Of a DNA stretch of 64,000 nucleotides, positions 1 through 9,374 are shown piece by piece. The position numbers and the translations under genes are program-made. Location of the stretch: the NCBI RefSeq assembly GCF_011634835.1, contig NZ_SIRP01000001.1, positions 1,984,034-2,048,033 on the forward strand, given 5' to 3'. The DNA is from Isoptericola sp. BMS4. Its GTDB lineage: Bacteria > Actinomycetota > Actinomycetes > Actinomycetales > Cellulomonadaceae. The stretch's first letter is position 1, and each line of letters starts with the position of its first letter. Below the pieces are notes generated by a model that ran no database searches, had not been told where the DNA came from, and saw nothing but the letters and a program-made list of their open reading frames with translations.

Positions 1-222
1 TCCGTCACGGTCGTGGACGCGGACGCCAAGGCCGCGCGAGCCGTCGTGCCGGACTACCAGCTCTCGCTCGCGATCGGCAAGGAGGGGCAGAACGCCCGTC
101 TCGCCGCGAAGCTGACCGGGTGGCGCATCGACATCCGGTCGGACGAGGGCGGCCCTGTCGCGGGCGCCGGGGCAGGTGACGACGCAGGTGACGACGCGGT
201 CTCCCGCGCGGACGAGAGCTGA
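1..222 (+). CDS. nusA: Transcription factor NusA, C-terminal end (partial)
   Basis: Last 73 residues of NusA; the start lies before the window. The visible part is the end of the second KH RNA-binding domain: the GxxG loop reads IGKEGQN and is followed by [14 protein letters not shown], the usual NusA ending in actinobacteria. An acidic, poorly conserved tail of about 20 residues follows. NusA binds RNA polymerase and nascent RNA and tunes pausing, termination and rRNA antitermination. It heads the nusA-ylxR-infB-rbfA-truB-ribF cluster, and ylxR begins 15 nt after its stop. Confidence 0.93.
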   Translation, partial: SVTVVDADAKAARAVVPDYQLSLAIGKEGQNARLAAKLTGWRIDIRSDEGGPVAGAGAGDDAGDDAVSRADES

Positions 223-237
223 GGCCGGTCACGGCAC

Positions 238-594
238 GTGACTCGTCGCGCTAGACTGTCAGGGACCGGGCCACGAGCCCAGGGCCCGACCTCCCCTCAC
301 CCCACCCCGGAACCGACCGGGCCGGTGCGGACGTGCGTCGGGTGCCGGGCGCGTGACCTGCGGTCCGCACTCCTGCGGTTGGTGCTCGCATCGTCGGAGA
401 GCGCGTCCCCGGGTCCGACCCGGGTCGTCGCCGACGTCCGCGCGTCCCTTCCGGGGCGCGGCGCCTGGATTCATCCGACGCTCGCCTGCCTGGAGCTCGC
501 CGATCGGCGTCGGGCGGTGGTGCGCGCGTTGCGCGCCACGGGCCCCGTCGACCTGACGGGCGTCCGGGAGCACCTGGAGCGGCAGGGCCGTTGA
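238..594 (+). CDS. ylxR: YlxR (DUF448) family RNA-binding protein
   Basis: Small basic protein of the YlxR/DUF448 family, 118 aa from the GTG at 238. The family signature [21 protein letters not shown] lies near residues 28-48, and RGAWIHP of the conserved core follows. In Bacillus the homologue (RnpM) binds RNase P RNA and affects its activity; that role here is inference. The N-terminal 27 residues before the signature are low complexity, so the true start could be the in-frame GTG at 322, next to the core. A TAGACT hexamer at 253-258 inside the long form would favour the later start. It sits between nusA and infB as in most Gram-positive bacteria. Confidence 0.85.
   Translation: MTRRARLSGTGPRAQGPTSPHPTPEPTGPVRTCVGCRARDLRSALLRLVLASSESASPGPTRVVADVRASLPGRGAWIHPTLACLELADRRRAVVRALRATGPVDLTGVREHLERQGR
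253..258 (+). promoter_or_regulatory. Candidate -10 hexamer inside the 5' end of ylxR
   Basis: TAGACT matches the TANNNT -10 form seen across this window. No start codon lies 6-7 nt downstream, so it would give a leadered transcript beginning near 265 that could serve a shorter ylxR (GTG 322) and infB. No clear -35 is visible. Confidence 0.3.
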
Positions 595-694
595 GACCCT
601 CCGGTCGGGTCCGCCTCGCGGCGGCCCGGCCCACGCGACCGAGCTCGCTCGGCCGCACCTACACGAAGTCGACAAGGAAGCGGGTCAGAAGCCG

Positions 695-737
695 ATGGGC
701 ACCCGATGAGTCCGCAGCGATGAGTACTCGGTACTAA
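695..737 (+). other. Chain of three ATGA-overlapping mini-ORFs in the infB leader
   Basis: Three tiny reading frames follow one another: ATG 695 to TGA 709 (MGTR), ATG 706 to TGA 723 (MSPQR) and ATG 720 to TAA 737 (MSTRY). Each stop overlaps the next start as ATGA, so one ribosome could terminate and restart twice before reaching the hairpin at 749-775 and the infB start at 782. No good Shine-Dalgarno precedes the first ATG, though the stretch before it is purine-rich (aaggaag near 674-680). Translation is not proven. From memory, Streptomyces infB leaders have a similar run of MSTR-type mini-ORFs, which I cannot check here. Confidence 0.5.
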
Positions 738-748
738 CCACGGTCCTG

Positions 749-775
749 CCTGTCTCGCAGGAGGGCCGAGACAGG
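749..775 (+). promoter_or_regulatory. RNA hairpin touching the infB Shine-Dalgarno
   Basis: Perfect 9-bp stem: CCTGTCTCG at 749-757 pairs with CGAGACAGG at 767-775, loop CAGGAGGGC. The right arm runs into the infB Shine-Dalgarno (AGGAGA, 773-778), and the loop itself carries an AGGAGG-like sequence. The fold could limit ribosome access to the GTG at 782 and would be opened by ribosomes coming from the upstream mini-ORFs. Pairing is seen; regulation is inferred. Confidence 0.5.
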
Positions 776-781
776 AGAGAT

Positions 782-3622
782 GTGGCGAAGATCCGCGTTC
801 ACGAGCTGGCCAAGCAGCTCGGAGTGGAGAGCAAGACCCTGCTGGCCGAGCTGAAGTCGGCCGGCGAGTTCGTCCGGTCGGCGTCGTCGACCCTGGAGGC
901 GCCCGTCGAGCGCCAGATGCGCGACAAGTTCGCCGGTGCCGCCAAGGCGCCCGCGGACAAGCCCGCGCCCCGGGCGACGCCGAGGTCGGCCCCGAAGCCC
1001 GCGCCGGCGAAGCCGTCCGGTGAGCAGGCCCCGACGCCGCCCGCGCCGAGCGAGCCGGCCGCCGCGGCCCCGTCCGCGCCCGCGGCCGAGGCGCCCCAGT
1101 CGGGCGCGCCCAAGCCGGGTGCCCCGAAGCCGGGGGCCGCGCCCAAGCCGGGCGCGCCGAAGCCCGGTGCCCCCACGCCCGGCCCGCGCGCCGCGGCACC
1201 GAAGCCGGGTGCGCCGAAGCCCACCTCGTCGCGCGACGGCCGTGACGGTCGTGACGGCAGGGGCGGTCGTTCCGGCTCGCCGCGCCCGGGCAACAACCCG
1301 TTCGCGTCCAGCCAGGGCATGCCGCGCTCCGGCCAGCGTTCCGGCTCGCCGCGCCCGGGCAACAACCCGTTCGCGTCCAGCCAGGGCATGCCGCGTCCCG
1401 GCCAGCGGCCGGACCGTGGCGAGGGGTCCGCGGAGCGGTCCGGCGGTCCGCGTCCGGGCGCCCCGCGTCCCGGCGCGCCGCGTCCCGCGGCGCCGCGCCC
1501 GGGCGGCCCGCGCCCCAACCCCGGGATGATGCCCGGCAAGACGTCCATGCCGCGTCCCGGCGAGCGTCCCGCCCCCTCGGGCGGCGGTCGTGGCGGCCGC
1601 GGTGGCGGTCCCGGTGGCGGTGGCGGTGGCTTCCGCCCCGGTGGTGGCGGCGGCTTCCGCGGTCGCGGCGGCGCCGGCCGCGGTTCGACGCAGGGCGCCT
1701 TCGGGCGCGCCGGCGGCCGTCCCGTCCGGGGGCGCAAGTCGAAGCGGGCGAAGCGCCAGGAGTTCGAGCAGATGCAGGCGCCGTCGATCGGCGGCGTGCA
1801 GGTCCCGCGCGGCAACGGCGAGACCGTCGTGCGGCTGCGTCACGGCTCGTCCCTGAACGACTTCGGCGACAAGATCGACGCGAACCCCGCGTCGCTCGTC
1901 ACCGTCCTGTTCCACCTGGGCGAGATGGCCACGGCCACCCAGTCCCTGGACGAGGACACGTTCGTCACCCTGGGCGCCGAGCTCGGCTACAAGATCGAGA
2001 TGGTCTCCGCCGAGGAGGAAGACCGCGAGCTCCTCGAGTCCTTCGACATCGACCTGAAGGCCGAGGAGGCCGACGAGTCGGACGAGGACCTGATGCCGCG
2101 TCCGCCGGTCGTGACCGTCATGGGTCACGTCGACCACGGTAAGACCAAGCTGCTCGACGCCATCCGGTCCACGGACGTCGTCGCGGGCGAGGCCGGCGGC
2201 ATCACCCAGCACATCGGTGCCTACCAGGTGCACACCGAGCACGAGGGCAACGACCGTGCGCTGACGTTCATCGACACCCCGGGTCACGAGGCGTTCACCG
2301 CCATGCGTGCCCGTGGTGCCGACGTCACGGACATCGCGATCCTCGTGGTGGCCGCCGACGACGGCGTCATGCCGCAGACGGTCGAGGCGCTCAACCACGC
2401 GCAGGCGGCGAACGTGCCGATCGTGGTCGCGGTGAACAAGGTGGACAAGGAGGGGGCGAACCCCGACAAGATCCGCCAGCAGCTCACCGAGTACAACCTG
2501 GTGGCCGAGGAGTACGGCGGCGAGACGATGTTCGTCGAGGTCTCGGCGCTGCGGCGCAAGGGCATCGACGAGCTGCTCGAGGCGGTGCTGCTCACCGCGG
2601 ACGCCGCTCTCGACCTGCGTGCGAACCCGGACAAGGACGCGCGCGGCGTGGCCATCGAGGCGAACCTCGACAAGGGCCGCGGTGCCGTCGCCACGGTGCT
2701 GGTCCAGTCGGGCACGCTGCGCGTGAGCGACGCGATCGTCGCGGGCACCGCGCACGGCCGCGTCCGGGCCATGTTCGACGAGCACGGCCAGGCGGTGAAG
2801 GAGGCGGGTCCGGCACGTCCGGTGCAGGTGCTCGGCCTCGCGTCGGTGCCCAGCGCCGGCGACACCTTCCTGGTGGCGCCGGACGAGCGGACCGCCCGGC
2901 AGATCGCGGAGAAGCGCGAGGCCGCCGAGCGTGCCGCCCTGCTGGCCAAGCGTCGCAAGCGCATCAGCCTGGAGGACTTCACCAAGGCCGTCGAGCAGGG
3001 CAAGGTCGAGACGCTCAACCTGGTCCTCAAGGGCGACGTCTCCGGTGCCGTCGAGGCCCTGGAGGACGCGCTGCTCAAGATCGACGTCGGCGAGGAGGTC
3101 CAGCTGCGCGTCATCCACCGCGGTGTGGGTGCCATCACGCAGAACGACGTGAACCTGGCCACGGTCGACAACGCCGTGATCATCGGCTTCAACGTGAAGT
3201 TCGGCGAGCGCGTCGAGGACCTGGCCGAGCGCGAGGGCGTCGAGGTCAAGTTCTACTCGGTCATCTACCAGGCGATCGACGACATCGAGGCGGCCCTCAA
3301 GGGCATGCTCAAGCCGGAGTACGAGGAGGCCCAGCTGGGCACCGCGGAGATCCGCCAGGTCTTCCGGTCCTCGAAGTTCGGCAACATCGCCGGCTCGATC
3401 GTCCGGTCGGGCACGATCCGGCGCAACACCAAGGCGCGTGTGCTGCGCGACGGCAAGGTCGTCGGCGACGACCTGTCGATCGAGTCGCTGCGCCGCGAGA
3501 AGGACGACGTCACCGAGGTCCGCGAGGGCTTCGAGTGCGGCATCGGCCTCGGGTCGTTCAACGACATCACCGAGGGCGACGTCATCGAGACCTTCGAGAT
3601 GCGCGAGAAGCCGCGCGCCTGA
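782..3622 (+). CDS. infB: Translation initiation factor IF-2
   Basis: GTPase that places fMet-tRNA on the 30S subunit and promotes 50S joining; 946 aa, normal for an actinobacterial IF-2. The N-terminal IF2_N helix ([20 protein letters not shown]) is followed by a linker of about 270 residues rich in Pro, Ala, Gly and Arg, with a tandem 23-residue duplication (1268-1405) and a glycine/arginine run. The G domain starts near residue 440: GHVDHGKT (G1), DTPGHEAF (G3), NKVD (G4), SAL (G5). Beta-barrel domains and the C-terminal fMet-tRNA-binding domain follow. GTG start chosen from AGGAGA at 773-778 and the conserved AKIRVHEL. The leader is unusual (mini-ORF chain and hairpin). Confidence 0.97.
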   Translation: MAKIRVHELAKQLGVESKTLLAELKSAGEFVRSASSTLEAPVERQMRDKFAGAAKAPADKPAPRATPRSAPKPAPAKPSGEQAPTPPAPSEPAAAAPSAPAAEAPQSGAPKPGAPKPGAAPKPGAPKPGAPTPGPRAAAPKPGAPKPTSSRDGRDGRDGRGGRSGSPRPGNNPFASSQGMPRSGQRSGSPRPGNNPFASSQGMPRPGQRPDRGEGSAERSGGPRPGAPRPGAPRPAAPRPGGPRPNPGMMPGKTSMPRPGERPAPSGGGRGGRGGGPGGGGGGFRPGGGGGFRGRGGAGRGSTQGAFGRAGGRPVRGRKSKRAKRQEFEQMQAPSIGGVQVPRGNGETVVRLRHGSSLNDFGDKIDANPASLVTVLFHLGEMATATQSLDEDTFVTLGAELGYKIEMVSAEEEDRELLESFDIDLKAEEADESDEDLMPRPPVVTVMGHVDHGKTKLLDAIRSTDVVAGEAGGITQHIGAYQVHTEHEGNDRALTFIDTPGHEAFTAMRARGADVTDIAILVVAADDGVMPQTVEALNHAQAANVPIVVAVNKVDKEGANPDKIRQQLTEYNLVAEEYGGETMFVEVSALRRKGIDELLEAVLLTADAALDLRANPDKDARGVAIEANLDKGRGAVATVLVQSGTLRVSDAIVAGTAHGRVRAMFDEHGQAVKEAGPARPVQVLGLASVPSAGDTFLVAPDERTARQIAEKREAAERAALLAKRRKRISLEDFTKAVEQGKVETLNLVLKGDVSGAVEALEDALLKIDVGEEVQLRVIHRGVGAITQNDVNLATVDNAVIIGFNVKFGERVEDLAEREGVEVKFYSVIYQAIDDIEAALKGMLKPEYEEAQLGTAEIRQVFRSSKFGNIAGSIVRSGTIRRNTKARVLRDGKVVGDDLSIESLRREKDDVTEVREGFECGIGLGSFNDITEGDVIETFEMREKPRA
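1268..1405 (+). repeat. Tandem 69-bp duplication in the infB linker
   Basis: Two adjacent 69-bp copies, 1268-1336 and 1337-1405, differ at two bases by my count. Each encodes [20 protein letters not shown] plus SGQ or PGQ. The duplication keeps frame, lies in the disordered linker before the GTPase and looks recent because silent positions are nearly identical. Confidence 0.9.
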
Positions 3623-3646
3623 CGGCCCGGCAGCACCGGTCCAGCA

Positions 3647-3690
3647 CGACGGCGCCCCGCCCCCGCAGCGCGGGTGGCGGGGCGCCGTCG
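3647..3690 (+). terminator. Strong hairpin between infB and rbfA
   Basis: A 15-bp perfect stem pairs 3647-3661 with 3676-3690 (core GGCGCCCCGCC / GGCGGGGCGCC). A smaller CCCGC/GCGGG stem lies inside the loop. There is no T-run, as is usual in this genome. It starts 25 nt after the infB stop and ends just before the rbfA Shine-Dalgarno, so it may attenuate readthrough or protect the infB 3' end. Confidence 0.6.
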
Positions 3691-3711
3691 GCGTCGAGAG
3701 AGGAAGACACC

Positions 3712-4182
3712 ATGGCCGACCAGAGGGGCGCCAGGCCCGAGAACCCGCGGGCCCGCAAGCTGGCGGACCGCATCAAGGAGATCGTCGCGCAGATGCTCGA
3801 CACGCGGATCAAGGACCCGCGGCTGGGCTTCGTGACCGTGACCGACGTGCGCGTGACGGGGGACCTGCAGAACGCCTCGGTGTTCTACACCGTCTACGGC
3901 TCGGACGAGGAGCGGGACGGCACGGCGGCGGCGCTGAACAGCGCCAAGGGGCTGATCCGTTCGGAGGTGGGCAAGCAGACCGGGGTGCGGCTGACGCCCA
4001 CGATCGAGTTCCACCTGGACTCCGTGCCGGAGACCGCGGCCCACCTCGACGCGGCCCTGCTCGACGCGCGCCGGCGCGACGCCGAGCTCGCCGCGCTGCG
4101 CGAGGGCAAGGGGTTCGCGGGCGAGGCGGACCCGTACCGCACGGACGAGCCGGGCGACCAGGGCGAGCACGACGACGCGTGA
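3712..4182 (+). CDS. rbfA: Ribosome-binding factor A
   Basis: 30S maturation and cold-adaptation factor that binds near helix 1 of 16S rRNA; 156 aa. Family features: [20 protein letters not shown] near the N terminus, then [20 protein letters not shown], the strands of the KH-like fold. A charged tail of about 25 residues ends in DDA. The ATG at 3712 is preceded by GAGAGGAAG and matches the usual MADQ start. It sits between infB and truB as in most bacteria, and its mRNA is bracketed by hairpins on both sides. Confidence 0.95.
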   Translation: MADQRGARPENPRARKLADRIKEIVAQMLDTRIKDPRLGFVTVTDVRVTGDLQNASVFYTVYGSDEERDGTAAALNSAKGLIRSEVGKQTGVRLTPTIEFHLDSVPETAAHLDAALLDARRRDAELAALREGKGFAGEADPYRTDEPGDQGEHDDA

Positions 4183-4228
4183 CGGCGCGCGCGGGCGGCG
4201 GCGCGCAGTGCCGCGCCGCCCGCGCCGT
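4182..4228 (+). terminator. Bulged GC hairpin between rbfA and truB
   Basis: ACGGCGCG (4182-4189) pairs with CGCGCCGT (4221-4228). After a 4-nt bulge the stem continues with GGCGGCG against CGCCGCC, giving about 15 pairs. It begins on the last base of the rbfA stop codon. No T-run follows. Confidence 0.5.
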
Positions 4229-4256
4229 GCCGTCCACCGGACGGTGAGGGAGACGA

Positions 4257-5246
4257 ATGGGCCGCACGCGCACGCAGGGTGACCGTCCGCCGCGACGGCC
4301 GACGGCGGCGGACGGGTTCCTCGTCGTGGACAAGCCGGCCGGCTGGACGAGCCATGACGTGGTCGGCCGGTGCCGGCGGCTCGCCGGCACCCGCAAGGTC
4401 GGGCACGCCGGCACGCTCGACCCGATGGCCACGGGCGTGCTCGTGGTCGGCGTGGGCCGGGCCACGAAGCTGCTGACGTACGTCGTGGGCGCGGACAAGG
4501 CGTACGACGCCACGATCCGGCTGGGCGTGGGCACGACGACCGACGACGCCGAGGGCGAGGTCGTGGCGGCGCCCGGCGTGGGACCGGGCGTGGACGAGGC
4601 GGCGCTGGCGCGGGAGGTCGCGGCGCTCACGGGCGAGATCGCGCAGGTCCCGACCACGGTGAGCGCGATCAAGGTGGACGGGCGCAGGGCGTACGCCCGG
4701 GCGCGCGCGGGCGAGGAGGTCGAGCTCGCGGCGCGCCCCGTGACCGTGCACCGGTTCGACGTGCACGGCGCCCGGGCGGCTCGCACCGAGGACGGTGTCC
4801 CCGTGCTCGACGTGGACGTGTCCGTCGTCGTCTCGTCCGGCACCTACGTGCGCGCGCTGGCCCGGGACCTGGGGGCGGCGCTCGGCACGGCCGGCCACCT
4901 CACGGCCCTGCGGCGCACGCGGGTGGGCGGCTATCAGCTGGCGGACGCCGCCACCCTGGAGCAGCTCGAGGCCCAGGCGGACGCCGACGGCGTCCTGGCC
5001 ACGCTCGGCCTCGCGGACGCCGCCCGCGCCACGTTCCCCGTGCGCGAGCTGGACGCGGGCGAGGCGCGCGCGCTCGGGTACGGGCAGCGGGTCGCCGGCA
5101 CCGGGCGGAGCGGCACGGTCGCGGGGATCGGGCCCGACGGCGCGCTGGTGGCCCTCCTGGAGGACACGCGGCGGGCGGGGGAGCGGCTGGCGAAGCCCGT
5201 CCTGGTCCTCGCGCCCGCCGGGGAGGCCGGCGGGCGGAGCCGCTGA
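4257..5246 (+). CDS. truB: tRNA pseudouridine(55) synthase TruB
   Basis: Isomerises U55 of the T-loop in elongator tRNAs to pseudouridine; 329 aa. The N-terminal block DGFLVVDKPAGWTSHDVV and the catalytic motif KVGHAGTLDPMATG, with Asp55 as nucleophile, are intact. VPTTVSAIKVDGRRAYARAR and SSGTYVRALARDLG follow. The C-terminal 80 residues form the divergent PUA-like domain of actinobacterial TruB. ATG at 4257 follows GAGGGAG. Part of the infB-rbfA-truB-ribF cluster. Confidence 0.96.
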   Translation: MGRTRTQGDRPPRRPTAADGFLVVDKPAGWTSHDVVGRCRRLAGTRKVGHAGTLDPMATGVLVVGVGRATKLLTYVVGADKAYDATIRLGVGTTTDDAEGEVVAAPGVGPGVDEAALAREVAALTGEIAQVPTTVSAIKVDGRRAYARARAGEEVELAARPVTVHRFDVHGARAARTEDGVPVLDVDVSVVVSSGTYVRALARDLGAALGTAGHLTALRRTRVGGYQLADAATLEQLEAQADADGVLATLGLADAARATFPVRELDAGEARALGYGQRVAGTGRSGTVAGIGPDGALVALLEDTRRAGERLAKPVLVLAPAGEAGGRSR

Positions 5247-5385
5247 GGCGAGGAGCCCGTTCGTGGCACGCGGGCGGCGCGGGCCGTCCTGCCCGGTGAC
5301 GACGCGCCCCGCCGTTCGTCGTACCCTTGACGGTCGGCGCGGGACGCAGCGGCCGCGGGACCCCTTCTGGCGAGGAGTAGATCGA

Positions 5386-6360
5386 GTGCAGGTGTTCACG
5401 GGGCTGGAGCAGGTCCCGGCCGGCTTCGGGCCGTCGGTCGTGACGATCGGCAACTTCGACGGCGTCCACCGGGGGCACCAGGCCGTCCTGGGCCGGCTCG
5501 TGCGCCTGGCGCGCACCGACGGGCGCCGGGCGGTGGCCCTGACCTTCGACCCGCACCCCGCCGCCGTGCACCGGCCGGCCTCGGCGCCCGACCTGCTGAC
5601 GGGCCTGACGGACCGCCTCGACCTGCTGGCCCGTACCGGCCTCGACGCGACCCTCGTGGTGCCGTACACGCTCGAGCTCGCGGCGCTCACCCCGGAGGAG
5701 TTCGTCACGCGCTACCTCACGGGCGCGCTCGGCGCGCGGACCGTCGTCGTGGGGCACGACGTGCGCTTCGGCAAGGGGAACGTCGGCACGCTGGCGACCA
5801 TGGTCGAGCTGGGTGGCGCGCACGGGTTCGAGGTCGTCGCCGTCGACGACGTCGGGCAGTGCCTGCCCGGCGACGACGGGTCGACGCACCGGTGGTCCTC
5901 CTCGGCGGCGCGGGCGCTGCTCGCCGAGGGCGACGTGGCCGGGGCGGCCGAGGTGCTGGGGCGCCCGCACCGGGTCCGGGGGACGGTCGTGCACGGCGAC
6001 GCGCGGGGCCGCGAGCTCGGGTTCCCGACAGCCAACCTGGGCGGCATCGAGGGCATGGTCCCGGCCGACGGCGTCTACGCCGGCCGGCTGCTGCGCCCGG
6101 TCCTGGCGGCGGCGTCCCCGGGCCACCCCGACGTCGACCTGCCGGCGGCGATCTCCATCGGGACCAACCCCACGTTCGACGGCGTCGAGCGCCGCGTGGA
6201 GGCGTACGTCCTCGACCGCGACGACCTCGACCTGTACGACGAGCCGGTCGTGCTCGAGCTGGTCGCGCGGCTGCGCCCGACGCTGCGGTTCGAGGGGATC
6301 GACCCGCTGGTGGCGCAGATGCGCGAGGACGTGGCGCAGGCGCGCCGCGCCCTCGGCTGA
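5386..6360 (+). CDS. ribF: Bifunctional riboflavin kinase / FAD synthetase
   Basis: Makes FMN from riboflavin and ATP, then FAD from FMN and ATP; 324 aa. The N-terminal FAD-synthetase (nucleotidyltransferase) domain shows GNFDGVHRGHQ near residues 22-32 and FDPHPAAV. The C-terminal kinase domain begins near residue 185 with RVRGTVVHGDARGRELGFPT and contains DGVYAG. Start is GTG 5386 after GGCGAGGAG, giving MQVFTGLEQVP, the normal actinobacterial N terminus. It follows truB by 139 nt. That gap has a TTGACG at 5327-5332 but no convincing -10. Confidence 0.96.
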   Translation: MQVFTGLEQVPAGFGPSVVTIGNFDGVHRGHQAVLGRLVRLARTDGRRAVALTFDPHPAAVHRPASAPDLLTGLTDRLDLLARTGLDATLVVPYTLELAALTPEEFVTRYLTGALGARTVVVGHDVRFGKGNVGTLATMVELGGAHGFEVVAVDDVGQCLPGDDGSTHRWSSSAARALLAEGDVAGAAEVLGRPHRVRGTVVHGDARGRELGFPTANLGGIEGMVPADGVYAGRLLRPVLAAASPGHPDVDLPAAISIGTNPTFDGVERRVEAYVLDRDDLDLYDEPVVLELVARLRPTLRFEGIDPLVAQMREDVAQARRALG

Positions 6361-6503
6361 GGCGGAGGTGCAGCGCAGGGTGGGGGCCGAGGAACGAGGC
6401 ACCCGCCCGGAGCGGAACCGCAGACTCGGCCGACAATCAACATCCGCTGATCCTGCGGTAGGCGCCCGCGGTGGGCATGGGCGGCGCCGCCGCGCCGCGC
6501 TGG

Positions 6504-6509
6504 TAGCAT
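6504..6509 (+). promoter_or_regulatory. Candidate rpsO -10 and start of its leader
   Basis: TAGCAT fits the local TANNNT -10 form; no good -35 is seen. It predicts a start near 6516 and a leader of about 78 nt that begins with the hairpin GGCCG-TCTGAT-CGGCC (6515-6530). A structured leader suits S15, which represses its own mRNA in several phyla; that regulation is inferred here. Confidence 0.4.
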
Positions 6510-6593
6510 GGTGAGGCCGTCTGATCGGCCGCGGATCCAGAGCGCCCGGTGAAGCAGTCCCGGAGCACCGCGCAACGACACCGAAGGAGAGCC

Positions 6594-6863
6594 ATGCCGC
6601 TCGACGCTGCCACCAAGCAGTCCATCATCACCGAGTACGCGACTCACGAGGGCGACACCGGCTCGCCGGAGGTGCAGGTCGCGCTCCTCACGCAGCGCAT
6701 CACGGACCTCACCGAGCACCTCAAGGAGCACAAGCACGACCACCACAGCCGTCGTGGCCTGCTCCTCCTGGTCGGCCAGCGCCGTCGCCTGCTCGGCTAC
6801 CTGCAGAAGGTCGACATCGAGCGCTACCGGAGCCTGATCGCCCGGCTCGGTCTGCGCCGCTGA
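6594..6863 (+). CDS. rpsO: 30S ribosomal protein S15
   Basis: Primary 16S rRNA-binding protein of the 30S platform; 89 aa, the normal length. The S15 signature is complete: [20 protein letters not shown], then [20 protein letters not shown] and [23 protein letters not shown] 6594 follows GAAGGAGA. The conserved rpsO-pnp order is kept, with a strong hairpin between the two genes. Confidence 0.98.
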   Translation: MPLDAATKQSIITEYATHEGDTGSPEVQVALLTQRITDLTEHLKEHKHDHHSRRGLLLLVGQRRRLLGYLQKVDIERYRSLIARLGLRR

Positions 6864-6880
6864 GCTCGCCGGACCACGCC

Positions 6881-6916
6881 GACCAGCCCGGTCCCTCGGC
6901 AGGGGCCGGGCTGGTC
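6881..6916 (+). terminator. rpsO terminator or processing hairpin
   Basis: A 16-pair stem (one G-U) joins 6881-6896 and 6901-6916 around the tetraloop CGGC; the outer arms are GACCAGCCCGG and CCGGGCTGGTC. It begins 17 nt after the rpsO stop. In many bacteria a hairpin here is an RNase processing site between rpsO and pnp. The remaining 200 nt up to pnp show no further structure I can support. Confidence 0.7.
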
Positions 6917-7120
6917 TGGTGAGATGGTCCTGGGGGCGCCCTCCCGGCGTCCCCGTGGGCGGGCGACCGTCCGTCCACGCCGTACCGCGCCGCCGGTCAT
7001 CGTCCGGTCCTCGGTAGTGGCCTCCCGAGCCGCGTCCACGCCCCCGGCGGGACGACGAGCTCCGTGGGCCTCGATCGAAGACCGCCGAGCCGCGGCGCCT
7101 TCGAGAACAGGAGGGCACCC

Positions 7121-9367
7121 GTGGAGGGTCCCGAGATCCAGTTCGCCGAGGCCGTCATCGACAACGGCCGCTTCGGCACCCGCACCGTCCGCTTCGAGAC
7201 GGGCCGCCTCGCCCGCCAGGCCGCCGGCTCCGTCGCCGCGTACCTGGACGGCGAGACGATGCTGCTGTCGACCACCGCGGTCGGCAAGCACCCCAAGGAC
7301 CAGTTCGACTTCTTCCCGCTGACGGTGGACGTCGAGGAGCGGATGTACGCGGCCGGGCGCATCCCCGGCTCGTTCTTCCGCCGCGAGGGCCGCCCGTCCA
7401 CCGAGGCGATCCTCACCTGCCGCCTCACGGACCGCCCGCTGCGCCCGCTCTTCGTCAAGGGCCTGCGCAACGAGGTCCAGATCGTCATCACGGTCATGGC
7501 CCAGCACCCGGACGACGCCTACGACGTCCTGGCGATGAACGCCGCGTCCGCGTCGACCCAGATCTCCGGCCTGCCGTTCTCCGGCCCCGCCGGCGCGGTG
7601 CGCATCGCGCTGATCGACGGCCAGTGGGTCGCGTTCCCCAAGTACTCCGACAAGGAGCGCGCCGTCTTCGAGATGGTGGTGGCCGGCCGCAAGGTGACCG
7701 CCGCCGACGGGACCGAGGACGTCGCCATCGCGATGATCGAGGCCGAGGCGACCGACGACGCCTGGAAGCTCATCAAGTCCGAGGGCGTCGCCGCGCCGAC
7801 GGAGGAGGTCGTCGCCGAGGGCATCGAGGCGGCCAAGCCGTTCATCGCCGCCCTGTGCGACGCGCAGCTCTCCCTGGCCGAGCAGTCGGCCAAGGACGTC
7901 CAGGAGTTCCCGCTGTTCCCGGACTACGCCGACGACGCGTACGCCGCCGTCGAGTCCGCGGTCACCGAGCCCCTGCGCGAGGCCCTCGCGATCGCCGACA
8001 AGCAGGAGCGCGAGAACCGCCTCGACGAGATCAAGGCCCAGATGCTGGGCGAGCTCCAGGACGGTTTCGACGGCCGCGAGAAGGAGCTGTCGGCCGCCTA
8101 CCGCTCGCTGCAGAAGGCGCTGGTGCGCCAGCGCGTGCTCACGGACGGCGTGCGCATCGACGGGCGCGGGCTGGCGGACATCCGCACCCTGTCGGCCGAG
8201 GTCGAGGTGCTGCCGCGCGTGCACGGCTCGGCGATCTTCGAGCGCGGCGAGACCCAGATCCTGGGCGTCACCACGCTGAACATGCTGCGCATGGAGCAGC
8301 AGATCGACTCGCTCGGGCCGGTCACGCGCAAGCGCTACATGCACAACTACAACTTCCCGCCGTACTCGACCGGTGAGACGGGCCGCGTGGGCTCGCCGAA
8401 GCGCCGGGAGATCGGCCACGGCGCCCTGGCCGAGCGTGCGCTCGTGCCGGTGCTGCCGAGCCGCGAGGAGTTCCCGTACGCGATCCGCCAGGTGTCCGAG
8501 GCGCTCGGCTCCAACGGCTCGACGTCCATGGGCTCCGTGTGCGCCTCGACGCTGTCGCTGCTCAACGCCGGCGTGCCGCTCAAGGCGCCGGTCGCGGGCA
8601 TCGCGATGGGTCTGGTGTCCGACACGGTGGACGGGGAGACCCGCTACGCCGCCATGACGGACATCCTGGGCGCCGAGGACGCGTTCGGCGACATGGACTT
8701 CAAGGTCGCCGGCACGCGGGAGTTCGTCACCGCCATCCAGCTCGACACCAAGCTCGACGGCATCCCCGCCTCGGTGCTGGGTGCGGCGCTGGGCCAGGCC
8801 CGCGACGCGCGCCTGACGATCCTGGACGTCCTCGCCGAGGCGATCGACGTGCCGGACGAGATGAGCCCCAACGCCCCGCGCGTCATCGCGGTGAAGGTGC
8901 CGGTCGACAAGATCGGCGAGGTCATCGGGCCCAAGGGCAAGATGATCAACCAGATCCAGGAGGAGACGGGCGCCGACATCTCCATCGAGGACGACGGCAC
9001 CGTCTACATCGGTGCGACCGACGGCCCGTCGGCGGAGGCCGCGCGCGCGGCGATCAACGCGATCGCCAACCCGCACGTGCCGGAGGTCGGCGAGCGCTTC
9101 GTCGGCACCGTCGTCAAGACGACGTCGTTCGGTGCCTTCATCTCGCTCTCGCCGGGCAAGGACGGTCTGCTGCACATCAGCCAGATCCGCAAGCTCGTCG
9201 GCGGCAAGCGCGTCGAGAACGTCGACGACGTGCTGTCGATCGGGCAGAAGGTCCAGGTCGAGATCGGCGAGATCGACCCGCGCGGCAAGCTGTCGCTCGT
9301 CGCGGTCACGGAGGACGAGAAGTCCGACGCCGAGGCGGACGCGACCGAAGCACCTGCGGAGGCCTGA
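7121..9367 (+). CDS. pnp: Polyribonucleotide nucleotidyltransferase (PNPase)
   Basis: Phosphorolytic 3'-5' exoribonuclease that also adds GC-rich tails in actinobacteria; 748 aa. Two RNase PH-like domains flank a helical domain; the second carries [14 protein letters not shown] and SFNSPPYS-type sequence ([20 protein letters not shown]). A KH domain near residue 600 has the GxxG loop IGPKGKMI, and an S1 domain follows from about residue 655 ([22 protein letters not shown]). GTG 7121 was chosen because ACAGGAGGG precedes it and [16 protein letters not shown] is the family N terminus; the ATG at 7064 has no ribosome site. Confidence 0.97.
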   Translation: MEGPEIQFAEAVIDNGRFGTRTVRFETGRLARQAAGSVAAYLDGETMLLSTTAVGKHPKDQFDFFPLTVDVEERMYAAGRIPGSFFRREGRPSTEAILTCRLTDRPLRPLFVKGLRNEVQIVITVMAQHPDDAYDVLAMNAASASTQISGLPFSGPAGAVRIALIDGQWVAFPKYSDKERAVFEMVVAGRKVTAADGTEDVAIAMIEAEATDDAWKLIKSEGVAAPTEEVVAEGIEAAKPFIAALCDAQLSLAEQSAKDVQEFPLFPDYADDAYAAVESAVTEPLREALAIADKQERENRLDEIKAQMLGELQDGFDGREKELSAAYRSLQKALVRQRVLTDGVRIDGRGLADIRTLSAEVEVLPRVHGSAIFERGETQILGVTTLNMLRMEQQIDSLGPVTRKRYMHNYNFPPYSTGETGRVGSPKRREIGHGALAERALVPVLPSREEFPYAIRQVSEALGSNGSTSMGSVCASTLSLLNAGVPLKAPVAGIAMGLVSDTVDGETRYAAMTDILGAEDAFGDMDFKVAGTREFVTAIQLDTKLDGIPASVLGAALGQARDARLTILDVLAEAIDVPDEMSPNAPRVIAVKVPVDKIGEVIGPKGKMINQIQEETGADISIEDDGTVYIGATDGPSAEAARAAINAIANPHVPEVGERFVGTVVKTTSFGAFISLSPGKDGLLHISQIRKLVGGKRVENVDDVLSIGQKVQVEIGEIDPRGKLSLVAVTEDEKSDAEADATEAPAEA

Positions 9368-9374
9368 CGCTCCG

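Noticed and set aside
734-3118. Long open frame on the minus strand across infB (and similar frames elsewhere, such as 31736-37516 on the plus strand across lhr)
   Set aside because: Stop codons are rare at this GC content. The translations are low complexity and lack domain patterns, while the opposite strand encodes clear protein families.
5327-5332. TTGACG before ribF as a promoter -35
   Set aside because: No TANNNT hexamer lies 16-19 bp downstream, and ribF is plausibly cotranscribed with truB.
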